Source: JACPFJ01 sp036504875
Lineage (GTDB): Bacteria > Desulfobacterota > Desulfuromonadia > Geobacterales > Pseudopelobacteraceae
Length of the DNA: 64,000 bases
NCBI GenBank assembly: GCA_036504875.1
Contig: DASXUK010000016.1
Location: 1-64,000, forward strand
Direction of reading: 5' to 3'
In this document: piece after piece, positions 25,483 to 33,868 of the stretch
How the letters are laid out: the number at the start of each line of letters is the position of its first letter
Position numbering within the stretch: position 1 is the first letter of the stretch
Position numbers and translations under genes: made by a program
The notes under the pieces: model-generated
Databases searched by the model: none
What the model was told of the DNA's origin: nothing
The model's input: only the letters and a program-made list of their open reading frames with translations

Positions 25483-26166
25483 TTGAGACTGTCAATCGTC
25501 ATACCAGTCTACAATGAGCGCGCCACCATCGCTGAGATTTATGCCCGTGTTCAGGCCGTGGATCTGGATAAGGAAATTATACTGGTGGATGATGGCTCTA
25601 CAGACTGCACCCAAGACCTGTTGCGCGATCTGCCCGCCGAGTCCACCCGCGTCTTCAGTCACCAGCGCAATCTGGGCAAGGGTGCCGCGCTGCGGACCGG
25701 TTTCAGACATGCCAGCGGCGACATCATCATCATTCAGGATGCCGATTTGGAGTACGATCCACAGCAGTACGGCAAGCTGATCCAGCCGATCTTGGATGGT
25801 AAGGCGGATGTGGTCTATGGTTCCCGGTTTGTTACCGGTGAGTTTCGCCGAGTGCTTTATTTCTGGCACATGGTCGGTAACCGGCTGCTGACATTGTTGT
25901 CCAACATGCTGACAAACCTGAATCTAAGCGACATGGAAACCGGGCAGAAGGCTTTCAGGCGTGATGTGCTGGAGCGGATAACAATCGAGGAGAATCGTTT
26001 CGGGTTCGAGCCGGAGATCACCGCCAAAATTGCCAAACTGAATGTCCGGATTTACGAGGTGGGGATCTCCTATTCCGGCAGAACTTATCAGGAGGGTAAG
26101 AAGGTGGGCTGGAGGGACGGTTTATCGGCCTTGCGGTGTATTTTTAAATACAACCTTTTACGCTAG
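25483..26166 (+). CDS. GT2 glycosyltransferase, polyprenyl-phosphate sugar synthase type
   Basis: The 227-residue protein is a GT-A family 2 transferase: LSIVIPVYNERATIAEIY at the start, EIILVDDGSTD (nucleotide binding) and IIIIQDADLEYDP (DXD, metal). RQFGFEPEIT-like and SYSGRTYQEGKKVGWRDG segments at the C-terminus are typical of dolichol/undecaprenyl-phosphate mannose or glucose synthases. It lacks C-terminal membrane helices, like the short DPM1 form. The start is a TTG at 25483 with AAGGGA about eleven bases upstream. It would supply a lipid-linked sugar donor to the GT-C-type membrane proteins encoded at 28764 and 33865. Confidence 0.88.
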   Translation: MRLSIVIPVYNERATIAEIYARVQAVDLDKEIILVDDGSTDCTQDLLRDLPAESTRVFSHQRNLGKGAALRTGFRHASGDIIIIQDADLEYDPQQYGKLIQPILDGKADVVYGSRFVTGEFRRVLYFWHMVGNRLLTLLSNMLTNLNLSDMETGQKAFRRDVLERITIEENRFGFEPEITAKIAKLNVRIYEVGISYSGRTYQEGKKVGWRDGLSALRCIFKYNLLR

Positions 26167-26208
26167 TGTCTAGAGTTAATATATGTGTAGTCGAAGGAAA
26201 GCTCTTAA

Positions 26209-28755
26209 ATGAATAATACCCGCTCCAGAATTCATTTCGTTCTCTGCTTACTCGCCTTTTTCTTGTCTGGTGCAGCAAGCCTCTGCGCGGAAGTGACCTG
26301 GAACCGCATGCTTATTGTGGTGGTTGGGAATTCACTTGCAGCTACGGCCATGATCATAGTCGTTTTTATGGCCGGCCTTGGTCTAGGGAGCTATGCCGGG
26401 GGGAAACTTCTGTCCCGTCGCGGGTCTTCCCTTGTGCCATATATGGTTACTGAAATTGTTATTGCTGCCTACATTCTTCTTTCTCCCACTCTCTTCGATA
26501 TGCTGGCCGGTTTTTTTCCGATCATGGCGGAACATTGGGATCAACCAGCATCATTGACCCTGTTACGACTTGCCACTACAACAGCAGCACTCCTGGTTCC
26601 CGCCTTCCTGATGGGAGCTACTTTCCCAGCAATAATGGCAGGGGTGAAATCCAGTTTTCCTGCAAACCGGTACGCGCTGCTCTATGCAATCAATACCGTA
26701 GGAGCAGCAGTGGGCTGTTTTGTTGGTGGTTATCACTTTCTTTTTGAGTTCGGTGTGCAGATTACCCTCTGGTGCGCTGCCGGACTTGGTGGCGGTGCTG
26801 TTCTATCGGCTGGAATGGCATTTTTTCTTTATGGGACTAAGTCGCCCCTGCCTTTTGATCTGGTGAAAGACATGCCTGAAGGCAAGGCCCAAGTATCCGA
26901 CACTCCCCCAATAGACGAGGTTAAGGATTCCTTTGACGCGAATCAGCTTTTTCGGTTTTTGGCCGTCACATCTTTTTTAGTCGGGTTTACTGCTCTTGCC
27001 TACGAAGTGCTATTGACCAGGATGGTCATACTTTTTTTGAATAATCTTGCATCGACTTTCGCTCTTGTGTTGACAGGTTTTCTTTTGGGGACCGGTGCCG
27101 GTGCCCTGCTGGCAAACTGGGTGCCTGCTGCGATTAAGAGACTCGGCGGCAAGGAGTTGCACCTGTTTGGAATCTTTGCATTGCTGTCAGGCCTCCTGCT
27201 GCTTGCAACCCCCTACGTTATTATGCTGGCACGCTACCCGTTGCAGGCGCTTTTTATCATTTTAATACCGACATTTTTTATAGGTTCCCTGCTACCGTTT
27301 GCAATCCGGACGCTTCAACAGCAACATCGTGAATTTGCAATTCAAGGCGCATCACTACTGTATGCTGCCAACACTGCTGGTGGCATGTTAGGGGCTGGAA
27401 TCATAAATCATTTTATCGTTCCTAGAATCGGTTTGCAGGGAGGAATCGGACTGCTTGCCGGTATCTGCTGGGCGATTGCAATTGCCTCTTTTTTATCGTT
27501 CTTGAGTAACAAGTTCAGGTGGGCTATCCTGCTACTAATCCCACTTGTAGTGTCTCAGATGATCCTGCACTTTTTTCCGAATATAATGGATCATTACGCC
27601 GGGAAGATCGCCGAATGGACTGGTGCGCCTGTGGGTGAAATCAGGCTAATGCAGGAAGGGCGCGTAGCGAATGTTACGGTATTGGATCAAGAGGACCCGA
27701 AGCAAGGGCGATTCAGAGATATGTACTTGAACGGCATAGAGGAAGCCTCGACCCGCTTTTACCATGCGCAACTCTTCAAGTTGTTGGGGATGCTTCCGGT
27801 TGCGCTTCATGAAGCAGACGGACAAAAAAACTCCCTTGTAATTGCCTTCGGGGCAGGCATCACTGCTGGCTCGACTCTCGCTTCCGATCAGATTGCCTCC
27901 CTTGATGTGGTTGATTTGAACCCCGATGTAGAAGGGATAAACGATCTATTCAAGGAATATAATGGCGATGTTTTTCATGAGCCTCGCTTCCATTTCCACA
28001 ATGATGACGGTCGGAATTATTTGGTGACCAACAGGAAAAAATACGACCTGATTATCAGCGACTCAACCCACCCATGCTCCTACGATAGCTGGATCCTTTA
28101 CACACAAGAGTTCTATCGTGATGTGAAACGACATCTTCTTCCAAACGGGATCTTTGCTCAATGGGTATCAGTGTCCAATCTCATGCGGGGTGAGCTCTTT
28201 CCGATTCACCTGAATACCTTTCGGAGTGTTTTCCCCAATGCAACTTTCTGGTATGTCTACGGTTCAAGCCAAGCCTTGATGCTGGCTACACCAGAACCGT
28301 TCAAGTTGGACCCTGTCAAACTTCAGAGGCGTCTGGATCATCTTGCTCCCTGGTTTGGCGCTGAAGAATATCAGCTCGATACAGTTGCCAAAGTAGCCGG
28401 TTTTTTCTGGCTTGATGCGGATATGATGACACGAATGATAGGCGCGGAGACCCGTTTAAACCGAGATGCTCAGCATTATTTTGAAAAGAACTCCATCTCG
28501 TCCAAAATTGCACCGGAGTTGCAACTTCCCAGCTTCCAGGCGGATATTCTTCCACATCTGACAGGCAGTAATGAAAAATTGCGCAGGGATATTCAGAGCG
28601 AGCAGGAAATTGCAAAATTGTTGACCCGCTATGGCTTTTACAATGACATCAATGATCTTACTCAGGCCTATTGTTTGCGGCCTGACAACAAGAATGTGTT
28701 CTTTTGGATGCGAGTTGCCTATTCCGGGCAAAGACACTCTGGAATTTGTCGCTGA
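26209..28755 (+). CDS. Membrane protein fused to a spermidine-synthase-like domain
   Basis: In this 848-residue protein, about 14 transmembrane helices occupy residues 1-460, arranged as two blocks split by a hydrophilic loop (about 222-248). A soluble Rossmann-fold domain of the spermidine synthase type follows (about 480-720: VIAFGAGITAGSTL, LDVVDLNPDVEG, DDGRNYLV, YDLIISDSTHPCSYDSWILY). Such fused proteins occur in many bacteria and are annotated as polyamine synthases, but the catalytic partner for aminopropyl transfer is not evident here. Its location between a lipid-sugar synthase and a GT-C protein suggests a role in modifying exported molecules. The next gene starts nine bases after its stop. 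Confidence 0.8.
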   Translation: MNNTRSRIHFVLCLLAFFLSGAASLCAEVTWNRMLIVVVGNSLAATAMIIVVFMAGLGLGSYAGGKLLSRRGSSLVPYMVTEIVIAAYILLSPTLFDMLAGFFPIMAEHWDQPASLTLLRLATTTAALLVPAFLMGATFPAIMAGVKSSFPANRYALLYAINTVGAAVGCFVGGYHFLFEFGVQITLWCAAGLGGGAVLSAGMAFFLYGTKSPLPFDLVKDMPEGKAQVSDTPPIDEVKDSFDANQLFRFLAVTSFLVGFTALAYEVLLTRMVILFLNNLASTFALVLTGFLLGTGAGALLANWVPAAIKRLGGKELHLFGIFALLSGLLLLATPYVIMLARYPLQALFIILIPTFFIGSLLPFAIRTLQQQHREFAIQGASLLYAANTAGGMLGAGIINHFIVPRIGLQGGIGLLAGICWAIAIASFLSFLSNKFRWAILLLIPLVVSQMILHFFPNIMDHYAGKIAEWTGAPVGEIRLMQEGRVANVTVLDQEDPKQGRFRDMYLNGIEEASTRFYHAQLFKLLGMLPVALHEADGQKNSLVIAFGAGITAGSTLASDQIASLDVVDLNPDVEGINDLFKEYNGDVFHEPRFHFHNDDGRNYLVTNRKKYDLIISDSTHPCSYDSWILYTQEFYRDVKRHLLPNGIFAQWVSVSNLMRGELFPIHLNTFRSVFPNATFWYVYGSSQALMLATPEPFKLDPVKLQRRLDHLAPWFGAEEYQLDTVAKVAGFFWLDADMMTRMIGAETRLNRDAQHYFEKNSISSKIAPELQLPSFQADILPHLTGSNEKLRRDIQSEQEIAKLLTRYGFYNDINDLTQAYCLRPDNKNVFFWMRVAYSGQRHSGICR

Positions 28756-28763
28756 AACGTCCC

Positions 28764-30395
28764 ATGAACAAGCCCATAAAACACATCCGGCCTTCTGCCG
28801 GCACTATCGCACTGGCAGCTTCCCTGATCTGCCTGTTGGTATACCTGCGGGCACTTTCCTGTGATTTCATCAACTGGGACGATCCGCTGTATGTGCTGGA
28901 AAATTCTGGCATCCGGATTCTGGACTGGCAGCTGATCCGCGAAGCATTCACCACCTCTTACCTGGGCTGGTGGATGCCGCTGACCTGGATCTCGTTTGCT
29001 GTAGATTATCACTTCTGGGGCCTGAACCCCTTGGGCTACCATCTGATCAATGTCCTGCTGCATGCCGTCAATACTGGTCTGGTAGTATTGATTGCGGGCA
29101 GGCTGTTGAGGCCGGGACCGGAGGGCGAGGGGGATGATCGGTACCTTTACCCGGCTACACTGCTGCTGGCCGGTCTGTTGTGGGGTATTCATCCGCTGCG
29201 GGTGGAATCGGTGGCCTGGGTGACGGAGCGCAAGGATGTGCTCAATGGGCTGTTTTCGCTGGGCTCGATTCTTTCCTACCTGCATCATGTAGAACATAGG
29301 GATGGGCAGGATCAGAGGAAAGGGATCAGCTTCCCCTACCTTTTGTCCCTGGTACTCTTTCTGCTCTCCTTAATGGCCAAGCCTGTCAGTGTGGTTATTC
29401 CGGTTATGTTATTGGTGATGGACTGCTACCCCCTGCAGCGTTTAACTACAAAAAACGCCTTGAAAATAATTGCCGAAAAACTTCCGTTTTTGATAATAGC
29501 GCTGATAATGGTCGTTTTTACTCTCTCCTTTGCCAGCGGCGAAACCATCCTGGTATCACTTCAAGATTTTCCGCTCTACAGGCGCTTAATTCTGGCCGGC
29601 AACTCACTGTTCGAATATCTGCGCATGACGGTCTACCCGGTGGGATTGATCAACATCTATCTGCTTCCCCGCGTTTTCCCGGTTTCGTATTATCCGGCTG
29701 CTCTCGGCGTGCTTGTTTTCAGCTGCTACTGCTGCTATTGCTGCAAGCGCAGGCCATGGCTGCTTGCCACCTGGCTGCTATTCCTGCTGCCGCTCATACC
29801 GGTCCTAGGTTTTTTTCAGAATGGTGCCCAGGCCTATGCGGATCGATTTACCTATCTTCCGGCTGTGGCCTTGAGTATTTTCGTCGCCGGTTTGTTGAAG
29901 TCAACAATTTCCAGGCGCCGGGGTCTGCCGCGCCTCCTGGTCATGTCGCTTGCCGTGCTGATACCGATCATATTGGGCACTGTGTCGATTCATCTGATCG
30001 GTGCCTGGAAAAATCCGGAAACGCTCTGGTCGCGGGTGATTGCCATTCAGCCGGTGGGGAGGGCCTACTATCACCGCGCCGATTACCGCCTGCAAACCGG
30101 GAGGTATCTGGAAGCAGCGGAGGACTTGTCGGTCTCGATACGGATGGGCCTGGAGGCAGGTTTTCCTGGTGTATTTAACCTGCATGCCTTGCGGGGAGAT
30201 GCGCTTAGCAGGGCAGGGGATTATGGAGAAGCGGTCCGGGAGCTCAGCGAGGCGATTGGCTTGAATCCTTACCCGAATTACTTTTACCACCGTGGGCGCG
30301 CATTGGATGCCTTGGGGAAAAAGAAAGAAGCCGCAGAGGATTTCCTGCGGGCCGGGAATGATACCGGACCGATCCAATGGCAGGCTTTTCAGTAG
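28764..30395 (+). CDS. TMTC-like membrane protein with C-terminal TPRs (putative GT-C glycosyltransferase)
   Basis: The 543-residue product has about ten transmembrane helices (residues 10-400) and a C-terminal TPR region (about 430-540). After helix 1 comes FINWDDPLYVLEN, with the acidic pair typical of the first extracytoplasmic loop of GT-C enzymes. HPLRVESVAWVTERKDVLNG (about residue 135) is the hallmark of the bacterial relatives of eukaryotic TMTC proteins, which O-mannosylate secreted proteins. ATG at 28764 is preferred over a TTG at 28704, which would overlap the upstream gene by 52 bases. Together with the GT2 donor synthase it makes a plausible O-glycosylation pair. Confidence 0.82.
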   Translation: MNKPIKHIRPSAGTIALAASLICLLVYLRALSCDFINWDDPLYVLENSGIRILDWQLIREAFTTSYLGWWMPLTWISFAVDYHFWGLNPLGYHLINVLLHAVNTGLVVLIAGRLLRPGPEGEGDDRYLYPATLLLAGLLWGIHPLRVESVAWVTERKDVLNGLFSLGSILSYLHHVEHRDGQDQRKGISFPYLLSLVLFLLSLMAKPVSVVIPVMLLVMDCYPLQRLTTKNALKIIAEKLPFLIIALIMVVFTLSFASGETILVSLQDFPLYRRLILAGNSLFEYLRMTVYPVGLINIYLLPRVFPVSYYPAALGVLVFSCYCCYCCKRRPWLLATWLLFLLPLIPVLGFFQNGAQAYADRFTYLPAVALSIFVAGLLKSTISRRRGLPRLLVMSLAVLIPIILGTVSIHLIGAWKNPETLWSRVIAIQPVGRAYYHRADYRLQTGRYLEAAEDLSVSIRMGLEAGFPGVFNLHALRGDALSRAGDYGEAVRELSEAIGLNPYPNYFYHRGRALDALGKKKEAAEDFLRAGNDTGPIQWQAFQ

Positions 30396-30477
30396 TCATG
30401 CGTTTTGCGACTGTCTGGGTAGCTGCAAATGGTTTGAAAGCTTTACTTTTACAGCTGTTATGTGAAACGATGTTTAT

Positions 30478-31689
30478 ATGAATTGGAAGATAATACGCAT
30501 CATCGATACCTACCTTGGAATACCCCTCCTGCGTGCATTCTCTTTGGTAAAAAGAAGGCGCCAAAACCGATGTTCATCTTCTGATAGTGTAAAGCGGATT
30601 TTACTGATCAAGTTCTGGGGTATCGGCAACATATTCATGATCCTGCCATCCATCCAGGCGCTAAAAGCCGCTTACCCGGACGCCGTAATCGATTTCCTGA
30701 CACTGGATAGCAACCGCGAGGCCCTGGCCGCCCTTGGAGCAGTTGACAGCATCGTCACGATCAACACCGGCTCCGCGACACGGTTTGTTTCCACATGGCT
30801 GCGTGGCACCTCTTTTCTGAAAAAAAACTGCTATGACATCATAATAGATTTCGAACAGTTCGCGCGCTTCTCGGTTCTGATCGCCAGCCGGATCGGCGCC
30901 CCTGAAATCATCGGCTTCGACACCTGCGGTCAGTTTCGCAGTTGGCTTTTTTCCCGTGCCGTGCCCTATGACAATACGCTCCATATCACCCGTTCTTTTT
31001 TTACTCTTGCCACCGCAGCCGGGGCCTGTGCAGGCGCTTCATTGCCCCAAATCCGACAGGCCGGCATTGACGGTCTGCAGCGACGGGGAGGTGAACTGCT
31101 CAGGCGGTTAAAAATCGAGCCCAATGAAATCTGCGTGGTTATGCATGTCGGCACCAGCGAAAATTTTCGGGAACGGCGCTGGCTTCCGGAACGGTACGCG
31201 GCACTTGCCGACCTGTTTACGAACAACTTTCAGGCGCGGATTGTGTTTACGGGCTTGGCCGAGGAATCGTTCCTGGCCAGGGAAGCCGTGGGGTATCTGC
31301 GGGTAAGCGACGCAGTGGTTGATCTCAGCGGTCAACTGGATTTTGCTGATTATTTCGCCCTTATCAGCGTCGCGGATCTGGTGATATCGGCTGATACGGC
31401 GGCCATACACCTGGCTTCGGCAGTCGACACCGCCGTGGTCGGCCTGTACGGACCCAATACGCCGCTTCTCTACGGACCATGGGGATCGAAGGGGCTGGCC
31501 GTTTACCAGGGATTTGACTGCAGCCCCTGCATCACTAACTTCAATGCCAAGCTCCATACCTGTCGACATGCCGCCGGAAGAGGAGCTTGTATGCATGCCA
31601 TCGAAGCTGCAGATGTCTTCGCCGCCATACAGCAGCACTATTTCAGCCCAACAGCCCCCTGTCGGCTGGAAAAACTGGCCGGGAGTTAG
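30478..31689 (+). CDS. GT9 (heptosyltransferase-like) glycosyltransferase
   Basis: The 403-residue soluble product has RILLIKFWGIGNIFMILPSI (about residues 38-57), the start of the heptosyltransferase fold. The C-terminal domain has VVMHVGTSENFRERRWLPERY, RIVFTGLAEESF and ISADTAAIHLASAVDTAVVGLYGP, all typical of glycosyltransferase family 9. A Cys-rich loop (CSPCITNF, CRHAAGRGACM) near the end is common in the family. It would transfer a sugar in the cytoplasm to a lipid-linked or LPS-type acceptor. The next gene's ATG comes three bases after its stop. Confidence 0.85.
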   Translation: MNWKIIRIIDTYLGIPLLRAFSLVKRRRQNRCSSSDSVKRILLIKFWGIGNIFMILPSIQALKAAYPDAVIDFLTLDSNREALAALGAVDSIVTINTGSATRFVSTWLRGTSFLKKNCYDIIIDFEQFARFSVLIASRIGAPEIIGFDTCGQFRSWLFSRAVPYDNTLHITRSFFTLATAAGACAGASLPQIRQAGIDGLQRRGGELLRRLKIEPNEICVVMHVGTSENFRERRWLPERYAALADLFTNNFQARIVFTGLAEESFLAREAVGYLRVSDAVVDLSGQLDFADYFALISVADLVISADTAAIHLASAVDTAVVGLYGPNTPLLYGPWGSKGLAVYQGFDCSPCITNFNAKLHTCRHAAGRGACMHAIEAADVFAAIQQHYFSPTAPCRLEKLAGS

Positions 31690-31691
31690 TC

Positions 31692-32747
31692 ATGCATCGT
31701 CTTGCCAAGTTGGCATACCGGATTGCCCTGAGTAATATTAGCGAGCTGTTGTATCCCTATCGCTTGACCTATGCGGTTACCAACCGTTGTCAGGCACGCT
31801 GTGTCATGTGCGGCATTTGGCAGAAACAGCCGGCCGACGAACTTTCTTTGGCGGAGATCGATACCTTTTTTAGCCGTAGCAACCGATTCTCCTGGATTAA
31901 TCTCACTGGTGGCGAATTGTTTCTGCGTGACGATATCGTCGATATCATCCGCAGCATAAACAAACACTGCCGTGAACTCTACCTGCTTAATTTTCCCACC
32001 AATGGCTATCAGACGGAACATATTGTGGCAGCGGTGCAGGAGATACTGACGCATATGTCGATTCCGCGCCTGATGGTAACCATCAGTCTTGATGGCCCCC
32101 GTGAGTTACACGACCATATTCGCGGGCTGACCGGTGCATATCTGCAGGCATTGTCAACATTTCGCCGGTTGCGGGAGCTGCGCTCGCGACACTTCTCGGT
32201 TTATCTCGGCTATACCCTGCAGGAAGCCAATCTCCATCTGTTTCAGGATACTTTGGAGGCAGTCAGAAGCGATCTGGGAGCGCTTGCGGAGGATGAAATC
32301 CATGTCAATCTGGCCCATATATCCGGGCATTACTATGCCAACAGCATGTTTGCGGGCGTTCCGGACCCGCGAGAGACTGAAGAGGTTTTTGCTCACATCA
32401 CTGCGAAGCGTACCCAAGGTATGAGCCCGGTGGGTTTTCTGGAACAGGCCTACCAGCGTTTGGCCCGGATTTACCTGAAGACCGGCCGGGTTCCCCTGAC
32501 CTGTGAGGCAGCAGCGGCTTCCTGTTTTATGGATCCAACCGGATTGGTCTATCCCTGCACCTCTTTTGATTCGCCGTTAGGCTCCATCAGGGATCATGAC
32601 TACCATATATACCGACTGTGGCGCACTCCAGAGCGGCAAAGAGCCAGAAAAGCGGTATGCAACGAAGCGTGCCCCGGTTGCTGGACCCCTTGCGAGGCGT
32701 ATCAAACCATTCTGGCGAATCTGTTGAAGAAGAGCATTTTTCTATGA
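31692..32747 (+). CDS. Radical SAM protein with SPASM-like C-terminus (1)
   Basis: The 351-residue product has the cluster motif CQARCVMC (CX3CX2C) at about residue 33, then INLTGGELFLRDD and ISLDGPRELHDHIRG of the radical SAM barrel. The C-terminal part holds further cysteines (CFMDPTGLVYPC, CNEACPGCWTPC), as in SPASM/twitch domains that bind auxiliary Fe-S clusters and modify peptides or small substrates. ATG at 31692 follows GGGAG; longer frames overlap the GT9 gene. Its stop overlaps the next radical SAM start (ATGA). Function is unknown; peptide or carbohydrate modification is suggested by context. Confidence 0.85.
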   Translation: MHRLAKLAYRIALSNISELLYPYRLTYAVTNRCQARCVMCGIWQKQPADELSLAEIDTFFSRSNRFSWINLTGGELFLRDDIVDIIRSINKHCRELYLLNFPTNGYQTEHIVAAVQEILTHMSIPRLMVTISLDGPRELHDHIRGLTGAYLQALSTFRRLRELRSRHFSVYLGYTLQEANLHLFQDTLEAVRSDLGALAEDEIHVNLAHISGHYYANSMFAGVPDPRETEEVFAHITAKRTQGMSPVGFLEQAYQRLARIYLKTGRVPLTCEAAAASCFMDPTGLVYPCTSFDSPLGSIRDHDYHIYRLWRTPERQRARKAVCNEACPGCWTPCEAYQTILANLLKKSIFL

Positions 32748-33868
32748 TCAGGAAAGACTATCGTGAACTGATCCACCGGATGCTAGCCGAGTCAGGGCCA
32801 GGCTGGCTGGCCAGGCGTGCTGGGCAGTATCTAGGTTTACAGCTGTCGTCAATCGTTGGCAGGCCCCTGTGTGGACCGGCCCTTGCGACGCTCCTGGTTA
32901 CCTACCGTTGCAACTACGATTGCGTTATGTGCGATATAACCCGACAAGATACTATACGACAGCAACAAGGGCTGCGGGAGTTTGATACCGCTCGTTTTTG
33001 CTCCATTATTGAAGAGCTTGCCGCTCTGGGTGTGGCCGGGATCGGTTTTACCGGTGGTGAGCCTCTCTTACGGCCGGATATCTTTGAGCTGCTGGCCTGT
33101 GCTCGCCGGCATGGCCTGATAGCCAGATTGAATACTAATGGTTTTTTGTTGGGGGATGAAGCAGCACGGCGATTAATTGCTTCAGGAGCCGATTCAGTCA
33201 ATATTTCTTTGGATGGAGCCAGGGCGGCCACCCACGACCGTTTCAGGAACCACAGCGGCGCTTTTGAGCGGGCAACAACGGCGATCAATCTGCTGCATCG
33301 TATGCGAACACGCCAGAACGCTCGCCTGCGTATCAAGGTTGTCTCTGTTGTTGATGAAACGAATATTGATGAAGCGGCTGATCTGGTGACCCTTTCACAG
33401 GAACTTGGCGCTGATTGCATCGACTTCATTCCCCGCCAGTCTTTTGCGGAAGGGGAGCGCACCTTGGGCGATGCGGCTTTGATGGTCAAGGTTGGGCGAC
33501 TGGCTGAATATCTCCGCAGTGCACAGAAAGCCGGCGCTCCTATCGAAAATTCGCCTGCCCATCTGCAGCTGTTTCGCGCCTCCTTTGCCGGTTTGCCATC
33601 CCCGGTGCGCTGCCAGGCTGGCTATAACTCGCTGGCGGTAGACTGCTATGGCGACGTCTTCCCCTGCGTACCCTGGATTAACTGGGGAAAAACTGCTGGC
33701 AATGTCCGGGACAAGGGACTTGCTCAATTGTGGCATTCGGCTGAGTATCAGCCCTACAGAAGAAGTACCGGGGCCTGTCGCGAGTGCTATCTGAACTGCC
33801 AGACAGAGTTGAATCTGCTGTTTGACCTGCGGGCGCGATTGCGGCTCTGGCGGGAGAGGCAGCCATGA
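32744..33868 (+). CDS. Radical SAM protein with SPASM domain (2)
   Basis: The 374-residue product has CNYDCVMC (CX3CX2C, about residue 56), GIGFTGGEPLLRPDIF and VNISLDGARAATHDRF. A SPASM-type C-terminus follows: CQAGYNSLAVDCYGDVFPC, then CRECYLNCQ. It overlaps both neighbours by four bases (upstream radical SAM gene and downstream TMTC-like gene), so the three are translationally coupled. Having two different SPASM enzymes side by side is characteristic of peptide- or cofactor-modifying systems, and the nearby 20-residue peptide is one candidate substrate. Heptose or glycan chemistry cannot be excluded. Confidence 0.86.
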   Translation: MIRKDYRELIHRMLAESGPGWLARRAGQYLGLQLSSIVGRPLCGPALATLLVTYRCNYDCVMCDITRQDTIRQQQGLREFDTARFCSIIEELAALGVAGIGFTGGEPLLRPDIFELLACARRHGLIARLNTNGFLLGDEAARRLIASGADSVNISLDGARAATHDRFRNHSGAFERATTAINLLHRMRTRQNARLRIKVVSVVDETNIDEAADLVTLSQELGADCIDFIPRQSFAEGERTLGDAALMVKVGRLAEYLRSAQKAGAPIENSPAHLQLFRASFAGLPSPVRCQAGYNSLAVDCYGDVFPCVPWINWGKTAGNVRDKGLAQLWHSAEYQPYRRSTGACRECYLNCQTELNLLFDLRARLRLWRERQP

